Assembly: GCF_008704395.1 (NCBI RefSeq)
Contig: NZ_CP023695.1
Span: 7,440,001-7,504,000 of the forward strand
Direction of reading: 5' to 3'
Origin: Streptomyces alboniger
GTDB lineage: Bacteria; Actinomycetota; Actinomycetes; Streptomycetales; Streptomycetaceae
DNA: 64,000 nt
The translations under genes and the position numbers were made by a program. Under the pieces are notes generated by a model. That model was not told the origin of the DNA. It searched no databases and worked only from the letters and a program-made list of their open reading frames with translations. Each line of letters begins with the position of its first letter. Position 1 is the first letter of the stretch. Below, one piece after another: positions 43,908 to 52,192 of the stretch.

Positions 43908-45106
43908 GCAGTCAGGTGAGCGGCCGGGTGGGCGGTCGGGTGGGTAAGGAGCCGGTGGCCGTCGTCGGGATCGGGCAGACCAAGCACGTGGCCGCCCGAC
44001 GTGACGTGTCGATCGCGGGCCTGGTCCGCGAGGCCGCCCAACGCGCCCTCAGAGACGCCGAGTTGACGTGGGCGGACATCGACGCCGTCGTCATCGGCAA
44101 GGCCCCGGACTTCTTCGAGGGCGTCATGATGCCCGAGCTGTACCTCGCCGACGCGCTCGGAGCCGTCGGGAAACCCATGCTCCGCGTGCACACGGCGGGC
44201 TCGGTCGGCGGCTCCACGGCACTGGTCGCCGCCAACCTCGTCGCGGGCCGCGTCCACGGCACCGTCCTGACCCTCGCCTTCGAAAAGCAGTCGGAATCCA
44301 ACGCCATGTGGGGCCTGTCGCTGCCCATCCCCTTCCAGCAGCCACTGCTCGCGGGGGCGGGCGGCTTCTTCGCCCCGCACGTGCGCGCGTACATGCGGCG
44401 CACCGGCGCGCCCGAGACGGTCGGCTCCCTCGTCGCGTACAAAGACCGGCGCAACGCCCTGAAGAACCCCTACGCGCACCTCCACGAGCACGACATCACC
44501 CTGGAGAAGGTGCAGGCCTCGCCGATGCTCTGGGACCCGATCCGCTACTCCGAGACCTGCCCCTCCTCCGACGGGGCCTGCGCGATGGTCCTCACCGACC
44601 GTGCGGGAGCGGCCCGTTCACCCCGGCCGCCCGCCTGGATGCACGGCGGCGCGATGCGCAGTGAGCCGACGCTCTTCGCGGGCAAGGACTTCGTCTCCCC
44701 GCAGGCGGGCAAGGACTGCGCCGCCGACGTCTACCGGCAGGCGGGCATCGCGGAGCCCCGCCGGGAGATCGACGCCGTCGAGATGTACGTGCCGTTCTCC
44801 TGGTACGAGCCGATGTGGCTGGAGAACCTCGGCTTCGCGGCGGAGGGCGAGGGCTGGAAGCTCACCGAGTCCGGTGTGACGGAACTCGACGGCGACCTGC
44901 CCGTCAACATGTCCGGCGGCGTCCTGTCGACCAACCCCATCGGCGCCTCCGGGATGATCCGCTTCGCGGAGGCGGCACTTCAGGTGCGCGGACAGGCGGG
45001 GGAGCACCAAGTGGAGGGGGCGCGCAGGGCGCTTGGGCACGCTTACGGAGGAGGCGCGCAGTTCTTCTCCATGTGGCTCGTCGGCGCCGCACCGCCCGCC
45101 ACCTGA
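43904..45106 (+). CDS. Thiolase-fold (lipid-transfer/Ltp-like) protein, second of pair
   Basis: A 400-residue thiolase-superfamily protein: EPVAVVGIGQTKHVAARRDVSIAGLVREAA, RVHTAGSVGGSTALVAANL, SSDGACAMVLTDRA, DAVEMYVPFSWYEPMWLENLG, and NMSGGVLSTNPIGASGMIRFAEAA. The usual nucleophilic Cys position reads AGSVGGS and the His of the HPxGxSG motif is Asn (NPIGASG), so it lacks both canonical thiolase residues. Paired in tandem with the previous thiolase-fold gene and the DUF35 protein. Together they look like a heteromeric acyl-CoA aldolase or lyase. ATG 43904 overlaps the preceding stop. Confidence 0.88.
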   Translation: MSSQVSGRVGGRVGKEPVAVVGIGQTKHVAARRDVSIAGLVREAAQRALRDAELTWADIDAVVIGKAPDFFEGVMMPELYLADALGAVGKPMLRVHTAGSVGGSTALVAANLVAGRVHGTVLTLAFEKQSESNAMWGLSLPIPFQQPLLAGAGGFFAPHVRAYMRRTGAPETVGSLVAYKDRRNALKNPYAHLHEHDITLEKVQASPMLWDPIRYSETCPSSDGACAMVLTDRAGAARSPRPPAWMHGGAMRSEPTLFAGKDFVSPQAGKDCAADVYRQAGIAEPRREIDAVEMYVPFSWYEPMWLENLGFAAEGEGWKLTESGVTELDGDLPVNMSGGVLSTNPIGASGMIRFAEAALQVRGQAGEHQVEGARRALGHAYGGGAQFFSMWLVGAAPPAT

Positions 45107-45247
45107 TGCCACCCGGCACCCCGTCCGGCACGCCACCCGGCGCGGCGTCCGGTACGCCGACGGACCGTGGCCGGACTCCGCGGCCTGTCCGGCGTCCGGA
45201 GCGAAAGCTAGGCTGGCGCCGGACGACGCATCGGGAGGAGCACGGAC

Positions 45248-45490
45248 GTGGCCGAAAGCACCACTCAGCAGCATCCGCTCGCGGGCTGGGACAAGCCGGA
45301 GCTTGACCTCAGTACCGCCGACTGGCGATCCAGCAGCGAAGGGCGCGGGGACGTGGAGATCGCCTTCGTCGAAGGCTTCGTGGCGATGCGCAACGGCGGT
45401 CGGCCGGAAAGCCCATCCTTGATCTTCACACCCGCGGAGTGGGGGGCCTTCGTCCACGGCGCGCGCGAGGGCGAGTTCGACCTGACCTAG
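45248..45490 (+). CDS. DUF397 domain protein
   Basis: An 80-residue DUF397 protein: DLSTADWRSSSEG...GDVEIAFVEGFVAMRNGGRPESPSLIFTPAEWGAFVHGAREGEFDLT. The WRSSS start and the FTPAEWxAFVxGAxxGEFD end are the family signature. DUF397 genes nearly always sit beside an XRE-type regulator and act with it (some as toxin-antitoxin-like or developmental modules); here none is adjacent. GTG 45248 with GGGAGGAG upstream; TAGGCT near 45211 is a plausible -10. Confidence 0.92.
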   Translation: MAESTTQQHPLAGWDKPELDLSTADWRSSSEGRGDVEIAFVEGFVAMRNGGRPESPSLIFTPAEWGAFVHGAREGEFDLT

Positions 45491-45502
45491 GGCCGCAGGC
45501 TC

Positions 45503-45548
45503 CCCGGAAGGGGGCCGGTCCAGGCGCCTGGACCGGCCCCCTTCCGGG
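45503..45548. terminator. Long perfect palindrome, bidirectional terminator
   Basis: 46 bases forming a perfect 23-bp inverted repeat centred between 45525 and 45526, with arms starting CCCGGAAGGGGG. It lies between the convergent DUF397 and imine-reductase genes, 12 bases past each stop, and would end transcription from both sides. Confidence 0.9.
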
Positions 45549-45560
45549 TGCCGGGGCAGC

Positions 45561-46445
45561 TCAGTCCTCGCGGGGCTTGAGGAACTCCTCGATCAGCACG
45601 GGGTACTGCTCGCCACCGTGTCCCGCGGCGATCGACCGGTCCGCCATCGCCTTGAACAGCTTGGGCAGTTCGGCGTTGACGCCCACCCGCTCGCTCTCCT
45701 CGATGAGGTGTGCCATCGACCGCGCGTCGCCCTCCAGGGCCGACACCTCGGCAGGGAAGGACCCCTTGTCGATCTGCTCGGCGTACCCGGGCAGCCACTC
45801 GGCGACGCCGGCCGCCATCTGCCGTGCGAACGGCGCGTACGTCGCGGCGTCCACACCGGCCGTCCTGAGCAGCGCGGTGCCCTGGAGCCAGGCGTTGAGG
45901 ACGCTCCACATCATGGCGAGGCCGGCCACGTCGTACAGGGCCGCGAGCCCGTGGTCCGCGCCGAGGTAGGAGAGGGTGCCGAGCGCTTCGAGCGTCGGCC
46001 GGTGCGCCTCGAAGTCCGACTCCGGTCCGCTGTGCAGGATCAGCGCGTCGGCGGTCCCTATCACCGGGGGGACGGCCATGAGGGCGCCGTCCAGGTAGCG
46101 GGCGCCGCGCTGTGCGGCCCATCGGGCGGCTTCCCGCGCCTGGCTCGAGTCGCCCGACGTGAGGTTGACCAATGTCGTGCCGCCGAGGTCGATGTCGTTC
46201 GCGTCGAGCAGTTCGTGCAGGGCCGGGTAGTCGGTGAGGCAGATGATCGTCAGGGGGCTCGCCTTGAGCGCGTCGCCGAGCGTCGGCGCGAGCCGCGCCC
46301 CCTCGGCGACCAGCGGGTCGGCCTTGGCGGCCGTGCGGTTCCACACGGTCGTGGAGTGCCCTGCCTTGAGGAGAGCGCGGGCGAGCGCTTGGCCCATCAG
46401 GCCGAGTCCGATGACGGTCACATGTGTGTCGGTTGCGTTGTTCAT
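45561..46445 (-). CDS. NAD(P)-dependent imine-reductase-like oxidoreductase
   Basis: A 294-residue beta-hydroxyacid-dehydrogenase-fold protein. Rossmann motif VIGLGLMGQALARALLKAGHSTTVWNRT (residues 10-37; the WNRT Arg/Thr pair suggests NADPH), then the long helix and a C-terminal helical domain typical of imine reductases (IREDs), with Asp in ALYDVAGLAMMWS at the position of the IRED catalytic residue. Divergent from the MerR gene. ATG 46445 with almost no leader. Imine or oxime substrates are likely but unproven. Confidence 0.85.
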   Translation of the reverse strand: MNNATDTHVTVIGLGLMGQALARALLKAGHSTTVWNRTAAKADPLVAEGARLAPTLGDALKASPLTIICLTDYPALHELLDANDIDLGGTTLVNLTSGDSSQAREAARWAAQRGARYLDGALMAVPPVIGTADALILHSGPESDFEAHRPTLEALGTLSYLGADHGLAALYDVAGLAMMWSVLNAWLQGTALLRTAGVDAATYAPFARQMAAGVAEWLPGYAEQIDKGSFPAEVSALEGDARSMAHLIEESERVGVNAELPKLFKAMADRSIAAGHGGEQYPVLIEEFLKPRED

Positions 46446-46452
46446 GGCAACA

Positions 46453-46483
46453 TCGTCAACGTTGATACCGGTGTGAAGGTCAA
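46453..46483 (-). promoter_or_regulatory. MerR-type promoter of the imine-reductase gene
   Basis: On the minus strand TTGACC (46478-46483) and TGACGA (46453-46458) are separated by 19 bases, the over-long spacer typical of MerR-activated promoters. It sits between the divergent imine-reductase and MerR genes. Confidence 0.5.
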
Positions 46484-46495
46484 GCGGGGGAATCG

Positions 46496-46903
46496 ATGTT
46501 GATCGGGGAACTGGGCCGCCGGACGGGCGTCAACACCCATCAGTTGCGCTACTACGAGGCCCAGGGGTTGCTGGAGGCGGACCGCGGCGCGAACGGCTAC
46601 CGCGAGTACGACGAGAGCGCCGTGCTGCGGGTGAAGCAGATCCGGCACCTGCTCGGGGCGGGTCTGTCCTCCGAGGACATCGCCTACCTGCTGCCGTGCG
46701 CGGTCGGAGAGGCCCCGGAGCTGCCCGGGTGCCCCGAGCTGCTGGCCGCGATGAGGGCACGGCTGCGGCGACTGGACGAGCAGATGGAGCAGCTCGCCCG
46801 CTCCCGCGCCGCCCTGACCACGTACGTGGACACGGCCGAGCGCATGGGTGCCGAGAACTATCCGCCCTTCGACGGCAGCGACCAGGAGCCCGTCCCCGCC
46901 TGA
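46496..46903 (+). CDS. MerR family transcriptional regulator
   Basis: A 135-residue MerR regulator. The N-terminal winged helix MLIGELGRRTGVNTHQLRYYEAQGLLEADRGANGYREYDESAVLRVKQIRHLLGAGLSSEDIAYLLPC is classical; residues about 82-120 form the antiparallel coiled coil. One Cys in LLPCAV and one in LPGCPELL lie near the usual effector region, so thiol or electrophile sensing is conceivable. ATG 46496; GGGGG 6-10 bases upstream. Divergently paired with the imine-reductase gene, which it probably activates through the 19-bp-spacer promoter. Confidence 0.9.
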   Translation: MLIGELGRRTGVNTHQLRYYEAQGLLEADRGANGYREYDESAVLRVKQIRHLLGAGLSSEDIAYLLPCAVGEAPELPGCPELLAAMRARLRRLDEQMEQLARSRAALTTYVDTAERMGAENYPPFDGSDQEPVPA

Positions 46904-46920
46904 CCGACCTGAGCGGTCAG
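46900..46920. terminator. Bidirectional terminator overlapping both stops
   Basis: CTGACCG (46900-46906), 7-base loop, CGGTCAG (46914-46920). The stem contains the MerR stop and the stop of the convergent LRR gene. Confidence 0.6.
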
Positions 46921-47642
46921 CGCAGGACCACGCAGCCCCGGGCCTCCAGGGCCCGCAGTAGCCGGTCGCTGACGCGTATGTCGTTCCAGCGCAGGTCCAG
47001 CTTCTCCAGCGCCGGCAACTCCGCCACCCAGTCGGGCAGTTCCGTGAGGTGGTTGGCGCGCAGGTCGACGCGGCGCAGGAGAGGAAGGCCGCGCAGGGCC
47101 GCCGGGACGGCCGTGAACGCGTTCTCGCGCAGGTCAAGTTCGCGCAATGCCGTCAAGTCGCCCATGGACGCGGGCAGTTGCCGCAGACGGTTGCCGCGCA
47201 GCCACAGCTCGCGCAGCGCGGTGAGGGTGCCGATCGTCTCCGGCAGCCGGGTCAACGCGTTGTGCTGGGCGCGCAGTTCCACCAGTCCCGCCAGGCTGCC
47301 CAGCGTTTCGGGAAGTGCGGTCAGACGGTTCTCCCCGACGTTCAGATACGCGAGCCGGGTGAGGCGGCCGAGGGACGCGGGCAGCTCGGTGAGCGCGTTG
47401 TCGTGCAGATAGAGGCAGCGGCTGAGCGACGACAGGTCGCCGAGCCCGGCCGGGACCGTGCGCAGCTTGTTGTGCCCGAGGTCGAGAGTGTGCAGCGCCT
47501 TGAGCGTGCCGATGCGGGCGGGCAGCCGCGTCAGCGCGTTGTCGGCCAGGATCAGGACCTCCAGACGCGGGCGCTGCCAGACCTCGTCCGGTACGTCACT
47601 CAGGCCCGCGCGCCAGTAGTCCAGCACGCATACGTCCGTCAT
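46917..47642 (-). CDS. Leucine-rich-repeat protein
   Basis: A 241-residue protein made of about nine LRRs of 23 residues (L..LPA.IGTL.AL..L.LG.N.L type, ELPASLGRLTRLAYLNVGENRLTALPETLGSLAGL and similar) with a short N cap (MTDVCVLDYWRAGLSDVP) and C cap. No signal peptide, so cytosolic. The plant-type LPxxLGxLxxLxxLxLxxN consensus is found in bacterial Roco/SDS22-like proteins, which bind protein partners. No kinase or GTPase domain attached. Convergent with the MerR gene. Function unknown. Confidence 0.88.
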   Translation of the reverse strand: MTDVCVLDYWRAGLSDVPDEVWQRPRLEVLILADNALTRLPARIGTLKALHTLDLGHNKLRTVPAGLGDLSSLSRCLYLHDNALTELPASLGRLTRLAYLNVGENRLTALPETLGSLAGLVELRAQHNALTRLPETIGTLTALRELWLRGNRLRQLPASMGDLTALRELDLRENAFTAVPAALRGLPLLRRVDLRANHLTELPDWVAELPALEKLDLRWNDIRVSDRLLRALEARGCVVLR

Positions 47643-47837
47643 GTGGGGGACTCCGCTGTCGAGGGGGCGCCATTATGCCCGGGTCGGCCCGGACAGGGTC
47701 TCCCGGGTCGCCCCGGGCAGCCCGATGCCCACCGCCTGTGTCGCCGCGGTCGAGCCCTCCCCCGCGCCGCTCCCCGCGCCCCCGCGAGGCACGCGCCCCC
47801 GCGCCGGAACGCCCGGCGGGCCACGTACCATGGGCGC

Positions 47838-48338
47838 ATGTCCTTCCTCCGCCGCCGCAGCTCCGCCACCCCCGCGGGCCCGGACTTCGATGTCCTGGCC
47901 ATGGATCCCGGTGACTGGCCCGGCAATCTCGGCGCGGGCCTGCTGCCCGCCCCCGACGGCAGCTGCCAGGGCGTCTTCCTGCGCTACGACCTCTTCGGCG
48001 GCCGCGGCCCCGCAATGATCATCGGCAACCTCCCGAAGGGCTCCCCCGCGCGGGAGACCGCCGAGGGCGAGGTCCCCTTCGAGGTGGCCCAGCTGCTCAT
48101 CGCCCTGGAGAACGAGGAGGACGTCACGGTCGTCTCCGCGGAGGACATGCCGGTGATGCAGGGCGACAACCTCCTCATCGTGCGCCGCCTGAAGCTGTCG
48201 GAGAGCCGCATCTCATGCGTGCAGTTCGACCGCAGCGACAACGTCCTGGTGACCATCGCCGCCTGGGACCGGCCGATCACCGACGATCTGTACGCGCTTT
48301 TGAAGCCGCTGCCCGCGGAGCTCTTCCAGCAGGTCTGA
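47838..48338 (+). CDS. Conserved hypothetical protein (166 aa)
   Basis: A 166-residue soluble alpha/beta protein beginning MSFLRRRSS and holding FDVLAMDPGDWPGNLGAGLLP, GVFLRYDLFGGRGPAMIIGNLPKGSPA and FEVAQLLIALENEEDVTVV. I believe it is conserved in Streptomyces but know no function. TACCAT (47826-47831) ends 6 bases before the ATG and no Shine-Dalgarno is visible, so a leaderless transcript is likely. No operon partner: the gene is divergent from the LRR gene and convergent with the amidase gene. Confidence 0.8.
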   Translation: MSFLRRRSSATPAGPDFDVLAMDPGDWPGNLGAGLLPAPDGSCQGVFLRYDLFGGRGPAMIIGNLPKGSPARETAEGEVPFEVAQLLIALENEEDVTVVSAEDMPVMQGDNLLIVRRLKLSESRISCVQFDRSDNVLVTIAAWDRPITDDLYALLKPLPAELFQQV

Positions 48339-48397
48339 CCGCCCCCGCCGGGCCCGGGCCGCTCACGCGGACCCGGAGCCGGCCGTGTCCCACGGCC

Positions 48398-50386
48398 TCA
48401 CGAACCCGACCGCACCACCTGCACATCCGCGGCCCGCACATACCCGATGCGGTGCCCGTACTGGATCACGTAGTACATGTCCTTGCCGCGCACCACCGTG
48501 TGCCGCGCGGTGTCGAACGTCGGCGCGTAGAAGTACTCGCCCGGCACCTTGTCGCCGGTCACGTACTTCTGGCCCGCCGGGATGCGGTACGGCAGCGGGG
48601 TGACCGGCTGGACGGGGACGCCCGCCGGGTACGCCTCCTTCTCCGGGTACGCGCGCCCGTACACCGGGATCTCGCTCGCGCCCTCCTTGGGCGTCACCAC
48701 GAACCCCTTCGCGTCGACCGCGGTGCGCTGCTTCCCGGGGTTCTTGAACCACGCCTTCTGACCCAGATACCAGACGGCGGTCCAGTCGCCCTGACGGTCC
48801 GCGACCGCGTACTGCTGGCCGGTGGAGAGCCGCGCCCCGACGTCGTTGACGTCGATCGTGGAGGGCTGGCCGCCCGGCCGCTTGCCGATGTCCTTGATCA
48901 GCGGCGCGTCGTCACGCGGCTCGGTGTGGACACGCACCGCCGCCGAACCGTGCGGCACGCACTTCTCGCCCGGCTTGGCGCAGCCCGTGTACTCCGGCCG
49001 GTTCTCGGAGTACTGGGGAGCGATCGTCACAAGACCGCCGCTCGGGCCCGCCGTGCGGTGGAACGGCTTGCCGAGCAGAGTGAAGTAGTGCTGCCAGTCC
49101 CAGTACGGGCCCGGGTCGGTGTGCATCCCCGGGATCGTGGCGGGGACGGTGCCCTGGACGTTGTCGTGGCCGAGGATGTGCTGCCGGTCCAGCGGAATGC
49201 CGTACTTCTTGGCGAGGTACTTCACCAGCCGGGCCGACGTGCGGTACATGGCCTCCGTGTACCAGGTGTCGGGAGCGGTCAGGAAGCCCTCGTGCTCCAG
49301 GCCGATCGACTTGGCGTTCACGTACCAGTTCCCCGCGTGCCAGGCGACGTCCTTGGCCTTCACGTGCTGGGCGATGTGGCCGTCCGTGGAGCGCAGGGTG
49401 TACTGCCACGACACATAGGTCGGGTCCTGCACCATGTTCAGGACGCCCTCCCACCGGCCCTCGGTGTCATGGACGATGATCGAGTCGATGCTCTGGCTCT
49501 TGGGCCGGTTCGACTTGTCGTGGTTGCCGTAGTCCGGATTGCCGCCCGGGTCCTTGAACTCCTCGTACGGGGCCGGGATCCACTCGCACGACACCGTCTT
49601 CGGGCACTCCGTCTCACCCGGGGCCGCCTCGCGCAGCCCCATCCGCTTCAGCTGCGCCGCGTCGGGCCGCAGACCGGGCTCCGCAGGGAGAGCCACACGC
49701 TGGCCCGCGTCCGTGGTGCGCCGCTCGCCGTCGCGGATGACGGCGAACACATCATTGGCGTACGTCGCCGCCGTCGCCTCGTCGTCCGCCCCGGAGAAGC
49801 GGGCGATCGCGCCGTACCAGTCGGCCGGGTCGGCGCTCAGCGGTTTGCCGAGCTTCTTCTGCGCCGCGGCGAGCAGGGCGGCGCCGCCCTCCACATTCGC
49901 GGCGGCGTCGGTACGCAGCTCCTCGGCCGGCATGCCGGTCAGCTCGGCCGCGCGGGGCAACGTCCTCAGCCGCGCCGGAAGATCGGACTCCGCGGGCACT
50001 TCCGCCCTCGGCGGCGGCATCGGACGCGAGGTGTCGCCGCGCGGGTCCTCGTCGCCCTCGCTGTGGTGAGGGGCCGAGGCCAGGGCGGTGCGCGCGTCGG
50101 TGAGGTGCATGGGGCCGTAGCCTCCGGTGACGCTGGCCGCGCCGCCATGCGCGTCCCAGCGGGACTGGAGGTAGGAGACGCCGAGCAGCACGCTCTGAGG
50201 CACGCGGTACTCGGCGGCGGCGGACGCGAAGGCGCCCTGGAGATCGGTGGCGGACGCCTGTCGCGGAGCGCCGGACGACGGGGCCGCGCCGAGGAGCGGC
50301 ACCAGCAGCCCGGCCGACGCGAGGGCGCCCGCCGTCCTGATGGTGCGTCTGCGCGCCGACGAGGTACGGGCGGTGGTTCCTCGCAA
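48398..50386 (-). CDS. Secreted N-acetylmuramoyl-L-alanine amidase (Amidase_2 type)
   Basis: A 662-residue exported cell-wall hydrolase. Signal peptide about residues 1-40 (RRRTIRTAGALASAGLLVPLLGAAPSSGA; the Arg run could be Tat-like). Residues about 48-215 are a helical lysozyme-like or repeat region (QSVLLGVSYLQSRWDAHGG...GYGPMHLTD). Residues about 285-440 are the Zn amidase: first ligand in SIIVHDTEG, then GLEHEGF and the HTDPGPYWDW end motif. Residues about 475-540 resemble an SH3-like wall-binding module. Start is TTG 50386 with AGGAGG 6 bases upstream. It would cut the amide bond between MurNAc and the stem peptide. Confidence 0.9.
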   Translation of the reverse strand: MRGTTARTSSARRRTIRTAGALASAGLLVPLLGAAPSSGAPRQASATDLQGAFASAAAEYRVPQSVLLGVSYLQSRWDAHGGAASVTGGYGPMHLTDARTALASAPHHSEGDEDPRGDTSRPMPPPRAEVPAESDLPARLRTLPRAAELTGMPAEELRTDAAANVEGGAALLAAAQKKLGKPLSADPADWYGAIARFSGADDEATAATYANDVFAVIRDGERRTTDAGQRVALPAEPGLRPDAAQLKRMGLREAAPGETECPKTVSCEWIPAPYEEFKDPGGNPDYGNHDKSNRPKSQSIDSIIVHDTEGRWEGVLNMVQDPTYVSWQYTLRSTDGHIAQHVKAKDVAWHAGNWYVNAKSIGLEHEGFLTAPDTWYTEAMYRTSARLVKYLAKKYGIPLDRQHILGHDNVQGTVPATIPGMHTDPGPYWDWQHYFTLLGKPFHRTAGPSGGLVTIAPQYSENRPEYTGCAKPGEKCVPHGSAAVRVHTEPRDDAPLIKDIGKRPGGQPSTIDVNDVGARLSTGQQYAVADRQGDWTAVWYLGQKAWFKNPGKQRTAVDAKGFVVTPKEGASEIPVYGRAYPEKEAYPAGVPVQPVTPLPYRIPAGQKYVTGDKVPGEYFYAPTFDTARHTVVRGKDMYYVIQYGHRIGYVRAADVQVVRSGS

Positions 50387-50715
50387 TGCAGCCTCCTGGG
50401 ACTTCAGGGCCGATGAAGCGTGACGGGGCGTGCGGGGCCGGGCGTGCGTCAGTGGTACCGGCTCTCCGACGATCCGTCAATCATGCCCAGGACAAGTGAT
50501 TTCCCATGTCAGCCTCGGTCCCGGCGGGTCAAGGGCGGACTTTCGCCGGGGCAGGCCCCACCGCCTGCGACGCGTCAGTGGCGTGGACCAATGAGCAGCG
50601 TGGAAGCCACCTGTTCGGAGGAGCCGGAATCAAGGCACCAGGGAAGTGGGGGAGCGGGGGCCGGCAGAGGCATAGGCCGGTGTGCCATTCCCGAGGACAT
50701 AGACCAGAGGCATAC

Positions 50716-50755
50716 AAAAATCCGCGGTGTGCCCGTGCCCTGGGCGCACCGCGGA
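50716..50755 (-). terminator. Intrinsic terminator of the phosphotransferase gene
   Basis: A 14-bp stem (50721-50734 with 50742-50755, one G-U pair) and 7-base loop, followed on the minus strand by five U residues (AAAAA at 50716-50720). It lies 12 bases past the phosphotransferase stop. One of the few in this window with a U-tract. Confidence 0.85.
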
Positions 50756-50767
50756 CCTCTGCCCCCG

Positions 50768-51958
50768 TCAGCGCGTGCCGACCGCCGCCCGCACGGCCCG
50801 GCGGGCCATCTGGCAGTCGTCGTGCAGCCGCCTCAGCAGCAGCCGCTGTTCCTCGCCGGACGGTACGGCACCGGGGTGGACGGGGCCCGAGGCCGCCGCC
50901 GGGGCCGATTCGTGCATCGAGCGCTGCACGGCCGTTTCGTACGTACGGATCTCGCGGGTCAGCACCAGCATCAGATTCACCAGGAACGCGTCCCTCGCCG
51001 CGGGACCCGCCGACTGCGCCAGCTGACTGATCTCGCGCCGCGCCACCGGCGCGTCACCGAGCACCGTCCACAGCGTCGCCAGGTCGTAGCCCGGCAGATA
51101 CCAGCCCGCGTGCTCCCAGTCGACCAGGACGGGCCCGGCGGGCGAGAGCAGGATGTTCGAGAGCAGGGCGTCGCCGTGGGAGAACTGCCACATGGACTCG
51201 GGCCCGTCGCCCTGGTGGACGGCCGAGTGCGCGATGCCGTGCAGCAGCTTCTGCAAGTCACCCATGTCACGGTCCGTCAGCAGCCCCAGCTCGTGGAAGC
51301 GGGAGATCCGCCGGCCGTAGTCCATCGGCCTGCCGAACATCTCCGTCGGCGGTCGCCACTGGTTCAGCCGCAGGACGGAGCCGAGCGCCGCCCGGATGTC
51401 CGCCCGCGGCGGGGCCTCGATGGGGTGTCGCTGGAGTGCCGCCACCCGCCCCGGCATCCGCTCGATCACCAGCGTGCAGTCCTCGGGATCGGCGGCGATC
51501 AGACGAGGTACCCGCACGGGCGGGCGGTGCCGGACGAACGAGCGGTAGGCCGCTATTTCGTGCCGGATCCGGTCGGTCCACAGGGGGGAGTGGTCCAGTA
51601 AACACTTGGCGACGGCCGCACCCCGCCCCGCCGTACCGACGAGCAGGACGCTGCGCCCGCTCCGGCGGAGCACCTGCACGGGATTGAACTCCGGGCAGAT
51701 GCGGTGCACCGAAGCAATCGCGGTGCGCAGTTGCGCCCCCTGGGGGCCGGACAAGTCGAGTCTCCCGCTGAGCGGTTGAGTGCCGGATCCCGGCACGCGA
51801 CGCGTCCGGCCGGCGCCGAGCTGTGCGGCGCCGGGCCGCAGAGCCTCCAAGTAGGGGCCGCTCCCCGGGGAAGGGGGCACCTCCCGGCCCCGGGGAGCCG
51901 GGGGGCACGGGTGGAGCGGCCGGGGCGGGGCGGACACGGAGGACGATGCTGCGTACAT
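50768..51958 (-). CDS. Aminoglycoside-phosphotransferase-fold (APH) family protein
   Basis: A 396-residue kinase-fold protein. The Pro-rich N terminus is followed by the APH fold: the Lys of [11 protein letters not shown] (ATP), Brenner motif [11 protein letters not shown] (catalytic Asp), and [17 protein letters not shown] (metal Asp). This fold phosphorylates small molecules or macrolide-type antibiotics, but most Streptomyces copies have no proven resistance role. ATG 51958 chosen (AAGGGATC upstream); the frame runs on to 52081. Divergent from the NsdA-like regulator, a pairing that may be functional. Confidence 0.85.
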   Translation of the reverse strand: MYAASSSVSAPPRPLHPCPPAPRGREVPPSPGSGPYLEALRPGAAQLGAGRTRRVPGSGTQPLSGRLDLSGPQGAQLRTAIASVHRICPEFNPVQVLRRSGRSVLLVGTAGRGAAVAKCLLDHSPLWTDRIRHEIAAYRSFVRHRPPVRVPRLIAADPEDCTLVIERMPGRVAALQRHPIEAPPRADIRAALGSVLRLNQWRPPTEMFGRPMDYGRRISRFHELGLLTDRDMGDLQKLLHGIAHSAVHQGDGPESMWQFSHGDALLSNILLSPAGPVLVDWEHAGWYLPGYDLATLWTVLGDAPVARREISQLAQSAGPAARDAFLVNLMLVLTREIRTYETAVQRSMHESAPAAASGPVHPGAVPSGEEQRLLLRRLHDDCQMARRAVRAAVGTR

Positions 51959-52103
51959 GGGCGATACAGATCCCTTCGTGTGCCTGTGAATTGCGTGCGC
52001 CTCCCGCCCCGATCGCGTCGGGAGCACCCTGGGGAGTGCCTTGCGGCGACCGGGTCGGGGTGGCGCACTCCTACCTGACACCCGGCCTCCCCTGGCACAC
52101 CAT

Positions 52104-52165
52104 CTGGCGCACCCTGGCGAACCCTGGCGAATAGTCGCTCAGCAACTGACAGAGGGTTACTGTCA
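52104..52165. promoter_or_regulatory. Tandem 10-mers and TGACAG inverted repeat before the NsdA-like gene
   Basis: Three 10-base units CTGGCG(C/A)A(CC/TA) run 52104-52133. Downstream, TGACAG (52147-52152) and CTGTCA (52160-52165) form a perfect inverted repeat with a 7-base spacer, 28 bases before the NsdA-like start. A regulator site is likely. The rest of 51959-52192 shows no gene. Confidence 0.5.
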
Positions 52166-52192
52166 ACTCAGCCGAGAACCTGGGGGCTTGAC

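Noticed and set aside
48215..50416. Long plus-strand open frame opposite the amidase
   Set aside because: No domain recognisable; the minus strand encodes a full amidase with signal peptide, catalytic motifs and ribosome site.
50387..50710. Riboswitch (c-di-AMP ydaO type) before the amidase gene, as in many actinomycete wall hydrolases
   Set aside because: The conserved GGGGAACC-type and GAATCG-type elements are not seen on the minus strand.
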